The notes beneath the pieces are model-generated. The model searched no databases, was not told where the DNA came from, and worked only from the letters and a program-made list of their open reading frames with translations. From positions 1-64,000 of the forward strand of contig JACTNB010000022.1 of NCBI GenBank assembly GCA_014584345.1: 64,000 nt of DNA, written 5' to 3'. This DNA is from Planctomycetota bacterium (GTDB lineage: Bacteria > Planctomycetota > Planctomycetia > Planctomycetales > Planctomycetaceae). Below, one piece after another: positions 34,856 through 44,674 of this stretch. Position 1 is the stretch's first letter. Each line of letters begins with the position of its first letter. The translations under genes and the position numbers were made by a program.

Positions 34856-35095
34856 AATTGTCCTGCCAGGCTCAATTCGGAAGCAAGGAGATCGTAGCGT
34901 CGCAGGACATCGTACCAGCGCGTGAGGCACTTTGCTATTTCGTGCCAGTCAAACCGTAATCCGAAGGTGTCTCTCGAGACCAGACCGGGCATCGTACGTT
35001 AAGGAGGTATCGCGGTGCCTCCCTGCGGAAGATCCTGCAAATCCCTGGAAGGTCACTATCCCGGATTTCTCGCCCGGGTCAATCAATCAGGCCTG

Positions 35096-35303
35096 CTGAC
35101 ATCGACGAACTAGCCGCGCCCGTCAGGAAGCGGGCCAGTCGGGCGGTTCCTCAACGAGCACTCCTTGGCCACAATATCAATCCTGGCAATGCATTGCGAT
35201 AAACCTGGCCCCAGTCTGGCCCGCTTCCTGACGGGCGCGGCTAGTTTTCTGGGCATTTTCGAGGCAAAATTTACCGCATTGGTAAATGTGTGAGAAATGT
35301 GGG
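35096..35303 (-). repeat. Composite dispersed repeat, copy B, with 31-bp perfect inverted repeat
   Basis: Arms at 35108-35138 (ACTAGCCGCGCCCGTCAGGA, AGCGGGCCAG) and 35216-35246 are perfect reverse complements of 31 bases flanking 77 bases. The outer part, 35247-35303, continues on the minus strand with the sequence shared with 13363-13430. The left part, 35096-35130, also matches 1707-1741. The element touches the stop codon (35304-35306) of the Gfo/Idh/MocA gene. Confidence 0.88.
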
Positions 35304-36614
35304 CTATACTCCCCGGGGTACGGACCAGTGACCGTTTTCGTAAGTTCGTTGAATCAGCGTCTGCGCTTCGGGATCATTCAGGAGAATTTCCTGCGCGGGA
35401 TCGAAATTCAACGTGCGTCGCAAGCGGGCAGAGATATTCGCCAAATGCACGATGGTGGCAGCCTGATGGGCGGAATGGATGTCGGCATGCGGAGCGACCC
35501 TGGGATTGCGAATCGCTTCGATGAAGTTGCGATGATGGGCATCCAGATCGATCTGCCCGGACTTTTCCGCAATCAGTTGATTACGCGGGCCGTACAATTT
35601 CCACCCCTGGGTGTGCCCCAGGATCATCATCCCTTCGGTACCGTAAAAGGCTGCTCCGTTCTCGTAGCCTTCCTGCCGATAGGGGGACCAGATGCGCTGC
35701 TCGAAAATCAGTTGGCGAGGCCGGGGTTGACTGGCTGTCCCATCGTACTCGCAGACAGCGTATTGGGTATCGGGGAATTGTTGATCATCCTCGAAAAAAT
35801 GCTTCCCTCCCAGGCAGGCGACACGCTGGGGATGACGATCGACCGCCAGTCCCCACAGAGCCACGTCGATATCGTGGACGCCATCGTTGCCGATGTCGCC
35901 ACACCCATAGGCATGCCACCAGCGCCAGTGTGCGGGATGCAGGCTTGTACGGAACGGTCCCCGCGGGGCCGGTCCCTGCCAGGTTTCAAAATCCAATTCA
36001 GGGGGTGGCGCGGTCGGTTCCCGCTTGCCAATCGAACCGCGTCGCTGACTGTTCCAAGCCTTGGCCACCAGCACTTCACCAATCGCTCCCTGGTGCAAAC
36101 GCTCAATGGCCTCGCGCACGAAGCCGGTGCTGCGGCTTTGAGTCCCCACCTGCAAGACCAATCCACCGCGAGACACCGCTTCCCGCAGCAGTTGACCTTC
36201 GCGGATATTGTGGCAGACCGGTTTCTCCACGTACACATGCTTGCCTGCCGCCAGTGCGAGTAGTGCGGCGGGAGCATGCCAGTGATCGGGGGTGGCGATC
36301 AGCACCGCTTCCAACCGGGGATCATCCAGCGTCTGACGCAAATCGGAATCGGCAGCAGGAGCCTTTCCCCGGGCGGACTGGACTACTTCCACGGCCTTGC
36401 GCAAGCGGTTGGCATCGACATCGCAAACTCGCTCCACCGAAACATCCTGGCGCTGCACAAGCCGATTCAGATGATTTGTTCCCATGCCTCCGACGCCAAT
36501 CAGGGCCAACCGCAGTGGTTGCTGGTTGAAACTCGCCGAGGCCTCGCGACCGGCGGCCCAGAGTGTGGCGGATACAGCGGCAGACTGGAGAAACTCGCGG
36601 CGATCGGCAGGCAT
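35304..36614 (-). CDS. Tat-exported Gfo/Idh/MocA family oxidoreductase
   Basis: The 436-residue protein begins at ATG 36612-36614 with a Tat-like signal (DRREFLQSAAVSATLWAAG), then a Rossmann domain (LALIGVGGMGTNHLNRL; VCDVDANRL) and the EKP motif in HVYVEKPVCHN. The substrate domain contains WRWWHAYGCGDIGNDGVHDI. It is a homologue of the 11980-13338 protein, moderately diverged. Substrate is unknown. The large cytochrome/cupredoxin gene is divergent upstream with a 319-base gap, and both might respond to a shared carbohydrate signal. Confidence 0.88.
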   Translation of the reverse strand: MPADRREFLQSAAVSATLWAAGREASASFNQQPLRLALIGVGGMGTNHLNRLVQRQDVSVERVCDVDANRLRKAVEVVQSARGKAPAADSDLRQTLDDPRLEAVLIATPDHWHAPAALLALAAGKHVYVEKPVCHNIREGQLLREAVSRGGLVLQVGTQSRSTGFVREAIERLHQGAIGEVLVAKAWNSQRRGSIGKREPTAPPPELDFETWQGPAPRGPFRTSLHPAHWRWWHAYGCGDIGNDGVHDIDVALWGLAVDRHPQRVACLGGKHFFEDDQQFPDTQYAVCEYDGTASQPRPRQLIFEQRIWSPYRQEGYENGAAFYGTEGMMILGHTQGWKLYGPRNQLIAEKSGQIDLDAHHRNFIEAIRNPRVAPHADIHSAHQAATIVHLANISARLRRTLNFDPAQEILLNDPEAQTLIQRTYENGHWSVPRGV

Positions 36615-36933
36615 CGAAGACTCCCTACACATGCGAATGAAACGCATGCCGGTAAAGGAAAGGCAAACCTGCTCGCCTCCCCCGGCGTATTATTGTGGTA
36701 AGCATTTTCAGCGGTTCTGTCCAGTCCGCGAGAGAAAACCCGGACTCCCGGGTATCCGGTCGCCGAGAGCCAGCATTGTCGAAAGGCGGCATCGCGTTCC
36801 TGATTGTTCCATTGAACCGGGGGATTCGTTAGCATCGAACGTACCACCGGGAGAAAAGCAGCGGCTGCTCCACCGTTGCGACATATGCTACGCCATCCTC
36901 CCGTCCCCGTTCCTGCTGGAGAGGAAGAATTTC
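36615..36933. other. Divergent intergenic region
   Basis: This gap of about 320 bases lies between the divergent Gfo/Idh/MocA and multidomain cytochrome genes. Promoters for both must lie here. The only specific signal seen is GAGGAAG (36921-36927) just before the GTG start at 36934. Confidence 0.5.
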
Positions 36934-39900
36934 GTGAAGTCGATACATCACTGGTCCAGTTCGGCACGCCACGGATACTGCTGTGTGTTATTCCTGTGTG
37001 TAGCCTTGGGGGGGCTGTTCTCCGAGATTTCCCGGGGCCAGACGGAAGAACACAAGACGGAACTTCTCCGCAGGGAAAACCTGGTCGCCTGGTGCATAGT
37101 GCCGTTCGACAGCCGGAAACGTGGACCGGAGGAACGTGCTGCCATGCTGTCAAAACTTGGGATCAAGCGGCTGGCTTACGACTATCGTGCCGAGCATGTC
37201 CCCACCTTCGAGGCCGAACTCGATGCCCTCCGCAAACACAACATCGAACTGACCGCCTGGTGGTTTCCTGCCACGTTGAATGACGATGCCCGGCACATTC
37301 TCGCGTTACTGGAACGCCGGCGGATCCGCACACAATTGTGGGTCACCGGCGGAGGTGCTCCCACGCGCACCCCCGAGGAACAAGCGGCCCGCGTACAGGC
37401 CGAGGCGAACAGAATTCGCCCCATTGCGGAAGCAGCGGCAAAAATCCAGTGCCAGGTCGGTCTGTATAATCACGGAGGCTGGTTTGGCGATCCGGAAAAT
37501 CAACTGGCCCTCATCGAATCGCTCCAGATGCCAAATGTGGGAATCGTTTACAACCTGCACCATGGCCACGACCAAATTGAACGGCTCCCCGCGCTGCTGG
37601 AAAAAATGCGTCCTCACCTGCTGGCATTCAATCTCAACGGTATGGTCCCCCAGGGAGATAAGCACGGCCAGAAAATTGTTCCGATCGGTCTGGGAGCGAA
37701 CGATGAATTCTGGCTGAAAACCCTGCTGGCCAGTGGTTACACCGGGCCCATTGGCATTTTGAATCACACCGACGAAGATGCCCAACTGAGGTTGCTCGAC
37801 AACCTCGACGGCCTGAGATGGCTGATTCAGCGTGTTGAAAATACCCCCGCCGACGAACCGCGGTGGCGCTCCTGGCGACCCCCGACTCCTCCGCCCGCGG
37901 AGGTCTCCGGAACTTCGTCGAATACAGAGCTTCTCCCCGGGAAAGCGGAGTATCGGCAACTGCCCCTGACCGTTGAATGCCGGGTCACCCTGAAGGATGC
38001 AAACGGCTACAACATTCTGATTGCCAACGATACCAAGGCCTCCGGCATGCACTGGGAACTGTTCACGCATCCGGGCAGTGGCAAACTGTCGGCCTATTTG
38101 CCGGGCTTTCGTCCCGATCATGTCCATACCCCAATCGCGATCTGCACGGGTCAAACGTATTACGTCGCCCTGCAACTGGCCGAGAACCGGGTCCGGATCT
38201 TTATCGATGGCAAACTGGCAGCCGATGCCGCAGTGGCTCGCAACGATCGTCCCGAGATGCCCGGCGGTTTTGCGATTGGCCGACTGGTCGAGGGGAACCT
38301 GAGCAGTCGCGGCACGATCCACTGGCTGAGAATTTCGCGCGGATTACGCGAGATTCCGCCGTCTTCCCTGGAAACCATTTCGACCGATGACCAGACAATC
38401 GACGCATGGCAATTCGCGGAGACCGCAACCTCCGGAATTCCTGCCACGCCTATCACTCCGCCCTACGATCCTCTCGTCGCCGAGGCTCTGGCGCACTCCG
38501 CGATCACAACGGGCGATGCGGGCCGCGGCTTGCTGGTATTCGCTTCCGCGAAGTTCGCCTGTCTGTCGTGCCACAAAATTGGGGATCAGGGAGGAACCGT
38601 GGGGCCGGAACTGAGCCAGATCGGCAAGCAGCGGACCGCCGTGCATCTGGCGGAATCCCTGCTCTGGCCGAACCGCGAAGTCAAACCGGAATATCTGGCC
38701 TGGACGGTGCTCGACATCAACGGCCGTGTGTTCAAGGGCTACAAGGTGAGGGAAGACGAATCCAGTCTGGTGCTGCGCGACCCCGCGCTGGGAAGCGAAC
38801 ACCATTTCGACATGGCAGACATCGAAGAGCTGGTGGCAGCGGGATCGCAGATGCCCGAGGGCCTGGTCTCGGGCATGTCCGAGGCGGAGCGCCGCGATCT
38901 GCTGAAGTTTCTCGGCGAATTGGGAACCGAACAGGGGATGTCGGTGGAGTCGATGCGTTTGGCAATCGCAAAATCACAGGTGCATGCCGCCGCGCCCTTT
39001 GAATACGTGCGCGATCCGCTGCATCCCGCCGACTGGCCCAGTTGGAACAGCCACGTCAACCGCGAGCGCGTCTACGATTTCTATTCCAAGCAGGCCGATT
39101 ATTTTCGGGAACAGCACCATCCACCCCATTTGTTGTCGGAATTCCCGGGGCTTGATGGCGGCACGCAGGGGCATTGGGGAAACCAGAAAGAAGAGGTCTG
39201 GGCCAGTGACCGCTGGAACGATACGCTGCTGGGGAGTGTGCAGGCCGGCATCTTTCGGGGGAATGGCATCACGGTTCCGCGGGGCGTGTGCGTTCGACTG
39301 GGAGAGCGGGGCGAGCTATCGGCCTGCTTCAATCCCGAAACTCTGACCTACGAGGCTGTCTGGAAGGATGGATTCGTAACGTTTTCATCGGTCCGGCACG
39401 GCTTTCTGCATGGTTTGCAGATGTCGGGAACCGCGCTGCCGAAACCCGAACAGAACCAACCGGACCAGCCCTTTCAATATCTCGGCTTCTACAGAGACGG
39501 TCCGCGCGTAGTGTTTGCCTATCGCATTGGCAACGTCGACTACCTGGATGCCCCCTGGGCGCGCGAGGGGCGGTTTGAACGGATTGTCGCTCCCGTGGAC
39601 CAGCATCCACTGAAACACATCGTCCGGGGAGGCCAGCCGCAATGGACACAGACTCTCCAAGTCACCGGCGAACTCGGGACCGGTTCCCCATATGCCATCG
39701 ATACCATTCCGCTCCCCGAGCAAAACCCCTGGAAGGCTCTGCTGTTCTGTGGTGATCACGATTTCCTGCCCGATGGTTCCTGCCTGGTCTGCACGATGCA
39801 GGGGGATGTCTGGCGTGTTAGCGGGCTCGACGACGAACTGCGGAATGTCACCTGGCGGCGTTTTGCTTCCGGGCTGCATCACGCGCTGGGACTGGTTGTG

Positions 39901-41511
39901 GCGGAAGGCGCGGTGTACGTGCAGGGACGAGACCAGATCACCCGGTTGCACGACCTCAACAGCGATGGAGAAGCCGATTTTTACGAATGTTTCAGCAACG
40001 CATTCGTGACCTCTCCCGCCGGGCATGATTTTATCTGCGGCCTGCAGCGCGACGCGAACGGTGTGTTTTATACCGCATCGGGCAATCAGGGATTGCTGGC
40101 CATTTCCCCGGATGGGAAACAGTGCACGGTGCTGGCAACCGGCTTTCGCAATCCCGATGGACTGGGATTGACTCCGGCGGGTCTGCTGACGGTCCCCGTC
40201 TCGGAAGGGGACTGGACGCCGGCTTCGATGATCCATGCGGTTCGACCGGGCACCCGTAACACGCACCTGCCCGGCCCGAAACCGATTGGAGGTTTTCTGC
40301 CCCCTTATTACGGTTATGGCGGCCCACGCGAGGGACGCGCCCCCGATCTGCCCCTGGTGTATATCCCCCGTGGACTCGACAACTCCAGTGGAGGACAGGT
40401 TTATATCGACAGCGAACGCTGGGGCCCCCTGCAAGGGCGGATGATCCACTTCTCGTTTGGGGCGGGTGCCCACTTCCTGCTGTTGCAGGATGAAGTCCAG
40501 GGGCAATTGCAGGGAGGGCTGGTCCCCCTGCCGGGAGAATTTCGCTCGGGAGCCCACCGGGGACGGTTTCATCCCGGGGATGGGCAGTTGTATGTCTGCG
40601 GGATGGGAGGCTGGGGAACCTACACGACCGACTCCGGATGCCTGCAGCGGGTCCGTTATACCGGTGCTCCCGTGCTGTTGCCCGTCGACTTTCATCTGCA
40701 CGAAAACGGCCTCGTCGTGCGGTTCAGCGGTCCGCTGGATGCCCGGACGGTGCAAAATGCCCGTAACCATTTTGCCCAATGCTGGAACTATCGTTACAGC
40801 GCCGGTTACGGCTCGGCCGAGTTTTCCCGGCAACACTTCGGAGCCCGGGGACACGATCTGCTGCCAATTGCCTCCGCACATCTGCTGGAGGATGGGGTTT
40901 CCTTGTTCCTGGAACTTCCCGATCTGCAACCGGTCAATCAACTGCATCTCCGGCTGCAGCCACAACCCGAGATCTTTCGCGACCTGTTTCTGACAGTGCA
41001 TCGGCTGGACGAACCGTTTCCGCTGGAACCGGGACGCGCGGTGCCCGCCAAGGGGATCGAGCCTCACCCGATACTGGCCGACATCGCGCTGGCCACCACG
41101 CGGGTGCCCAATCCCTGGTTGAAGCGGAATCATCAGGCGCGGCCCGTGGTCATCGAAGCCGGTAAGAATCTGACGTTTGCCACCCGTTCGTTCCAGGTAA
41201 AACCGGGCGAGGCGATCCGGCTTACGTTTCGTAATCCCGACGTGGTGCCGCATAATTGGGCGCTGCTCAAGCCTGGCTCGCTGCAGGCGGTGGGAGAATT
41301 GACGAACCGCCTGGTAGCCGATCCCGACGCCGTCGCCCGGCATTACATTCCCCAAACTGCCGACGTGTTGGTTTACACCGATGTCGTTCTCCCGCAGGAC
41401 GAATTCACCATCTGGTTTCAGGCTCCCAGGGAACCGGGCCGGTACCCGTACCTGTGCACCTTTCCCGGACACTGGATGGTCATGAACGGCGAACTCATCG
41501 TCGCCCCTTGA
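36934..41511 (+). CDS. Secreted multidomain protein: TIM barrel-like, LamG-like, cytochrome c, dehydrogenase-like propeller and cupredoxin
   Basis: The 1525-residue protein begins at GTG 36934, supported by GAGGAAG six bases upstream, with a signal (YCCVLFLCVALGGLFSEISR). Domains in order: a TIM-barrel-like sugar-isomerase-type region (about 45-300), a LamG-like jelly roll (about 340-470, with FIDGKLAADA), and a cytochrome c with CLSCH near residue 544. Next come a beta-propeller/dehydrogenase region typical of planctomycete membrane-bound dehydrogenases (about 760-1250) and a C-terminal azurin-like cupredoxin. The last has TFRNPDVVPHNWALLKPG and the copper-ligand set C-TFPG-H-WMV-M near residue 1506. 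Heme and copper in one chain suggest a self-contained periplasmic electron-transfer unit coupled to sugar oxidation; substrate is unknown. Confidence 0.85.
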   Translation: MKSIHHWSSSARHGYCCVLFLCVALGGLFSEISRGQTEEHKTELLRRENLVAWCIVPFDSRKRGPEERAAMLSKLGIKRLAYDYRAEHVPTFEAELDALRKHNIELTAWWFPATLNDDARHILALLERRRIRTQLWVTGGGAPTRTPEEQAARVQAEANRIRPIAEAAAKIQCQVGLYNHGGWFGDPENQLALIESLQMPNVGIVYNLHHGHDQIERLPALLEKMRPHLLAFNLNGMVPQGDKHGQKIVPIGLGANDEFWLKTLLASGYTGPIGILNHTDEDAQLRLLDNLDGLRWLIQRVENTPADEPRWRSWRPPTPPPAEVSGTSSNTELLPGKAEYRQLPLTVECRVTLKDANGYNILIANDTKASGMHWELFTHPGSGKLSAYLPGFRPDHVHTPIAICTGQTYYVALQLAENRVRIFIDGKLAADAAVARNDRPEMPGGFAIGRLVEGNLSSRGTIHWLRISRGLREIPPSSLETISTDDQTIDAWQFAETATSGIPATPITPPYDPLVAEALAHSAITTGDAGRGLLVFASAKFACLSCHKIGDQGGTVGPELSQIGKQRTAVHLAESLLWPNREVKPEYLAWTVLDINGRVFKGYKVREDESSLVLRDPALGSEHHFDMADIEELVAAGSQMPEGLVSGMSEAERRDLLKFLGELGTEQGMSVESMRLAIAKSQVHAAAPFEYVRDPLHPADWPSWNSHVNRERVYDFYSKQADYFREQHHPPHLLSEFPGLDGGTQGHWGNQKEEVWASDRWNDTLLGSVQAGIFRGNGITVPRGVCVRLGERGELSACFNPETLTYEAVWKDGFVTFSSVRHGFLHGLQMSGTALPKPEQNQPDQPFQYLGFYRDGPRVVFAYRIGNVDYLDAPWAREGRFERIVAPVDQHPLKHIVRGGQPQWTQTLQVTGELGTGSPYAIDTIPLPEQNPWKALLFCGDHDFLPDGSCLVCTMQGDVWRVSGLDDELRNVTWRRFASGLHHALGLVVAEGAVYVQGRDQITRLHDLNSDGEADFYECFSNAFVTSPAGHDFICGLQRDANGVFYTASGNQGLLAISPDGKQCTVLATGFRNPDGLGLTPAGLLTVPVSEGDWTPASMIHAVRPGTRNTHLPGPKPIGGFLPPYYGYGGPREGRAPDLPLVYIPRGLDNSSGGQVYIDSERWGPLQGRMIHFSFGAGAHFLLLQDEVQGQLQGGLVPLPGEFRSGAHRGRFHPGDGQLYVCGMGGWGTYTTDSGCLQRVRYTGAPVLLPVDFHLHENGLVVRFSGPLDARTVQNARNHFAQCWNYRYSAGYGSAEFSRQHFGARGHDLLPIASAHLLEDGVSLFLELPDLQPVNQLHLRLQPQPEIFRDLFLTVHRLDEPFPLEPGRAVPAKGIEPHPILADIALATTRVPNPWLKRNHQARPVVIEAGKNLTFATRSFQVKPGEAIRLTFRNPDVVPHNWALLKPGSLQAVGELTNRLVADPDAVARHYIPQTADVLVYTDVVLPQDEFTIWFQAPREPGRYPYLCTFPGHWMVMNGELIVAP

Positions 41512-41538
41512 ACAGCCCTCCGCGGGCGCGGCAGCGCA

Positions 41539-41880
41539 TCAGACCATTCCGGGGGGATGCCGCGTGTCCAGGAATACTGCCAGCCAGACGGTCGGCTCGG
41601 CGGGTGTAGTCCATTCGACGCGATGCCGGGTGTGTGCTGGAATCAACAGATAATCGCCGACGCAAAGCGGGATCTCGGCTTCTCGACCCTCGAAACGCAA
41701 TCGAGCCGCCCCCGTGAGCAACAGCACCCATTCGTCTTCGTCCTGGTCGTACCAGAAACCGGCGGGACTGGCATGTCCGGTGGAAAGTATGCGTTCCACG
41801 CGAACGTGTTCACTTTCCAACAGAACCGTGACGAGTTCCTCGGGCAGTGACTTCGGCAGATTGTCGTATAGATTCCGCAT
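41539..41880 (-). CDS. Cupin-domain protein
   Basis: The 113-residue single-domain cupin starts at ATG 41878-41880 (MRNLYDNLPKSLPEELVTVL). The beta-barrel has the metal-site pattern GFWYDQDEDEWVLLLTGAAR and CVGDYLLIPAHTRHRVEW; H83 and H86 are candidate ligands. The equivalent family His in motif 1 is replaced by acidic residues. The larger open frame to 42465 runs over the GTPase gene and is spurious. Function is unknown; such proteins often act as sugar epimerases, dioxygenases or storage-type sensors. Confidence 0.85.
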   Translation of the reverse strand: MRNLYDNLPKSLPEELVTVLLESEHVRVERILSTGHASPAGFWYDQDEDEWVLLLTGAARLRFEGREAEIPLCVGDYLLIPAHTRHRVEWTTPAEPTVWLAVFLDTRHPPGMV

Positions 41881-41942
41881 GGACGGATGCCTCGCTCGCG
41901 AATACGGATTCGTCATCCCTTGGGCAAACGGTAACAGTTGGA

Positions 41943-43862
41943 CTAAGTCTCGGATGTGGCAGGCCCCAGGGTCGTCAACACGCGGATCTGCCGCAAGCTG
42001 ACGTCCACGTCGAGGAATTCCGGAGACCGGGGGAGTTCGGATGCGCGATGCAAGTCCTCCAGCAACGTCCCCCAAAGATGCAACTGCAATTGTCGCAGCA
42101 ACCACTGTTTGCGCCCTTCGACAAATAGTTGATGCAATTGCAGAAACCAGGCTTCCAGGGAATGGACGCCTCGCGAGGCACCCGCCGCAAGGGCTTGGTC
42201 GCCCAGGGCAGCAGTGGCGGTTCCCGCCGCGACATCTCCCGCCACGTGAACGGCCCCCTGCAAGACCGTGTCTGTGACAAGCGGCATCATGGCCTGCCCC
42301 ACCGGGCCGAATCCCGTAGCAAACAGGGCGACGGTGATGGCGGGTCGAGCCGCTGCCGCCACGCTGTCGACCCGCTTCAACAGCTTGAACCAGTCCCGAT
42401 GCAACTGCTGAAAATCCCCCATCTGGCGTTCGACCAGTTGGTGCAGCTCCTCGTCTATGGGGCAAAGGGCGTGTTCGGCATGCAATTTCTGGAGCAGTTC
42501 TTCACGGGAACGTCCGGTCATCAGGGCATTCAAGCGCGGGGTCAGCACGGGATTCCCGTGATTACTCAGCGACTCCAGCCGATCGAACACCGCGGTTAAC
42601 TGCTGTTGAATTGTTTGCCATTCGCGCTCGATAAATTGTTCCTGCCAGGTCGGCCCGGGGTTATGACCCGCCAGATGAAGTTTACGCAAGGGCCACATCA
42701 GGCCGTTGCCGAGCGCATCGTAAAACCCGTGTACCGAAGCCTCCCAGCCGACACGATGCTGCCTCCACCACTCGCGCATCTGCTCGATCACCACGCGATT
42801 GGGAATCGTGGGCCAGGAGACGCTGATTTCACTCAGCCGTTCGGTCAACCTGTTCCAGGCATCCCCATGCACTCCAGCATACTGGCGGATTTCGGCTAGA
42901 TAGCCGGGAATCCCCTGGCGTGGGTCGCACAGCAGACTCAATGCGCCCTGCAGGGTCCGCAGTTTGATTTCCTCGAAACGGAGCCGCGACAGGTCCTGCA
43001 TCAGGTTCCGGGGGAGACTTTCGTCTTCCCCAGGGGGAGCCGTACGAGCGGAGACCGGCCAGGTCCTTGGGAAAAACGGAAGTTGATTTCCCTCGGCTGC
43101 CCGGCGATCGTGCGGCGCGACGTACACGGATTCGGGGACGACGCCAGTCTCGCGGCAAAAGGTTTCCAGCCAGATCGGCCAATAAGGTTCATCCTCGGGC
43201 AGCAGGCACTGATTGAAGACCACGAAGATCGTTTTTTCCTCGTCGGCGGCCACGCGGAAGAATTTTTTCACCGCGGCGTCGTTGTATTTCTGTTGCGTGA
43301 GTACGGCAATCAGCACATCCGCGGCGCGCCGCACCTTGTCTGCTCGACTCCAGTTGACTTCGGCATCACTATCGATATCGGGCGTATCGAGCACGAGCAG
43401 GTTGGGGGGAGCTTGGCCCGAGGCCTGCCAGAACAGCCGGTCCTGTTCGGTTGCCTGCAGGGAGTCCTCGGCGGAGGCCCGGGGCATCACCGTGAATTCG
43501 GAAAAAATTTTCGCCAGGATCTCCTGCCCCGCGAGCCTGGAGGGGGCGATGCAGGTGGGGTGTTTCGTACCGGATGCCAGCGGACTGGTGGCGGAGACGC
43601 GCTCGTTGCAAAGGTGATTGAAAATCACACTTTTGCCTATGTTTGTCCCTCCCACCACCGCCACCACGAGATAACTTTGATCGGACAGTTGAGGCAACAG
43701 CTTCTGCGTAATTAACTGATACCACTCGGATTGCTCCAGCGAGGTACGTCCCAGCACCTGGCTGGCCTGATGCAAGGCATCCACGCTCTCCTTGAGCCGT
43801 TGCACGGCCTCGGCGACTTCCCGGAGCGGATTCACTTGGCCTGACCTCGTTTCTGTTTTCAT
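41943..43862 (-). CDS. Dynamin-like GTPase-type protein
   Basis: The 639-residue protein has a P-loop (VVGGTNIGKSVIFNHL, residues 70-85), a TSPLASGTKHPT switch region, and the G3 motif LLVLDTPDID near residue 155. VVFNQC occupies the G4 position, so the normal N-K-x-D lacks its Lys and Asp. A long helical stalk-like region follows. A hydrophobic/Gly-Ala-rich segment near the C-terminus (PAITVALFATGFGPVGQAMM, then AVHVAGDVAAGTATAALGD) could insert into membrane. This layout fits bacterial dynamin-like or YfjP/EngA-related membrane GTPases. The altered G4 suggests relaxed nucleotide specificity. The start is ATG 43860-43862. Confidence 0.75.
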   Translation of the reverse strand: MKTETRSGQVNPLREVAEAVQRLKESVDALHQASQVLGRTSLEQSEWYQLITQKLLPQLSDQSYLVVAVVGGTNIGKSVIFNHLCNERVSATSPLASGTKHPTCIAPSRLAGQEILAKIFSEFTVMPRASAEDSLQATEQDRLFWQASGQAPPNLLVLDTPDIDSDAEVNWSRADKVRRAADVLIAVLTQQKYNDAAVKKFFRVAADEEKTIFVVFNQCLLPEDEPYWPIWLETFCRETGVVPESVYVAPHDRRAAEGNQLPFFPRTWPVSARTAPPGEDESLPRNLMQDLSRLRFEEIKLRTLQGALSLLCDPRQGIPGYLAEIRQYAGVHGDAWNRLTERLSEISVSWPTIPNRVVIEQMREWWRQHRVGWEASVHGFYDALGNGLMWPLRKLHLAGHNPGPTWQEQFIEREWQTIQQQLTAVFDRLESLSNHGNPVLTPRLNALMTGRSREELLQKLHAEHALCPIDEELHQLVERQMGDFQQLHRDWFKLLKRVDSVAAAARPAITVALFATGFGPVGQAMMPLVTDTVLQGAVHVAGDVAAGTATAALGDQALAAGASRGVHSLEAWFLQLHQLFVEGRKQWLLRQLQLHLWGTLLEDLHRASELPRSPEFLDVDVSLRQIRVLTTLGPATSET

Positions 43863-44130
43863 CCCGTCGACACTCGGGTAAGGCGGTATATCCGTTAGAC
43901 TTGCCGTGGTTTCCAGCCGCAATCCGAATGGTCTTCGCTTTCCAGGGTCCGCAACCCCCTCTGGTTCGTCCTCGTCGGGCCGGCAGGTTCGGTGCGATGC
44001 GTTCCATTTTCAAGGACAAGTATAACGTCCCCGCAGGCAGGTACGCACCACAATCAGGGGACATCTCCAAAGCATATCGCACACGATTCGGTCCGCACAG
44101 CGTTCCCTGCCCGCGGATCCGCGGCGTGCC

Positions 44131-44535
44131 TCAAGCCGGGCGATTTTGCACGTTGAACCAGTTCTTGCAGTGCAGGCATTTCACATCGCCACTGGGAGAG
44201 ATTTCCGCCGATCCAATCGGCGCGCCACATGCAGGGCAAACGGTCTGCAGGTTCCCCGCCCGTTCCAACGACTCCGACTGCCTGTGCCGAACATGCGAAA
44301 CCGACGACATGGGCTTGCCCGTAAACGCGGCATAAACAGCTCCCGCGCCGATCGCGACGAATGGAATGGCAATGAACGAGGCAAACACACGAAAAAAGAG
44401 AGGGGGACTACCGAAGCCACCAAAGGGCATAAACCACATGTTCACCAGAATGGTCAGGCCGATACCTCCAAACGCCAGCCCAAAAGCGGCGCCAATTATA
44501 CGGGCCATGATCATTTCCGGAGGTGTTTTGTTCAT
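44131..44535 (-). CDS. Small membrane protein with C-terminal zinc ribbon
   Basis: The 134-residue protein (ATG 44533-44535, AGGAAG eight bases upstream) has two membrane helices (ARIIGAAFGLAFGGIGLTIL; FASFIAIPFVAIGAGAVYAA) and a C-terminal zinc ribbon with CPACG and CLHCK. An ATG at 44583 would add 16 residues but lacks a ribosome-binding site. The function is unknown. It is a stand-alone gene. Confidence 0.7.
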   Translation of the reverse strand: MNKTPPEMIMARIIGAAFGLAFGGIGLTILVNMWFMPFGGFGSPPLFFRVFASFIAIPFVAIGAGAVYAAFTGKPMSSVSHVRHRQSESLERAGNLQTVCPACGAPIGSAEISPSGDVKCLHCKNWFNVQNRPA

Positions 44536-44674
44536 CCTGGAGGCTTCCTGTGCAGGGGATGGAATTCCTTTCGTTGATGCCATCACAACGAAAAAACAGA
44601 CTTTCGGTTCACGCGAATTTATGGTTCGCACGCATTTCCACGCATATCAGGCACGTCAAAAAACTGCGCGGGGA

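Noticed and set aside
39385..41472. Long antisense open frame of 695 codons under the cytochrome/cupredoxin gene
   Set aside because: No family features; typical GC-driven shadow of the real gene on the other strand.
41881..42465. N-terminal extension of the cupin gene into the GTPase gene
   Set aside because: Low-complexity Gly/Arg-rich shadow sequence; cupin core and start fit the ATG at 41880.
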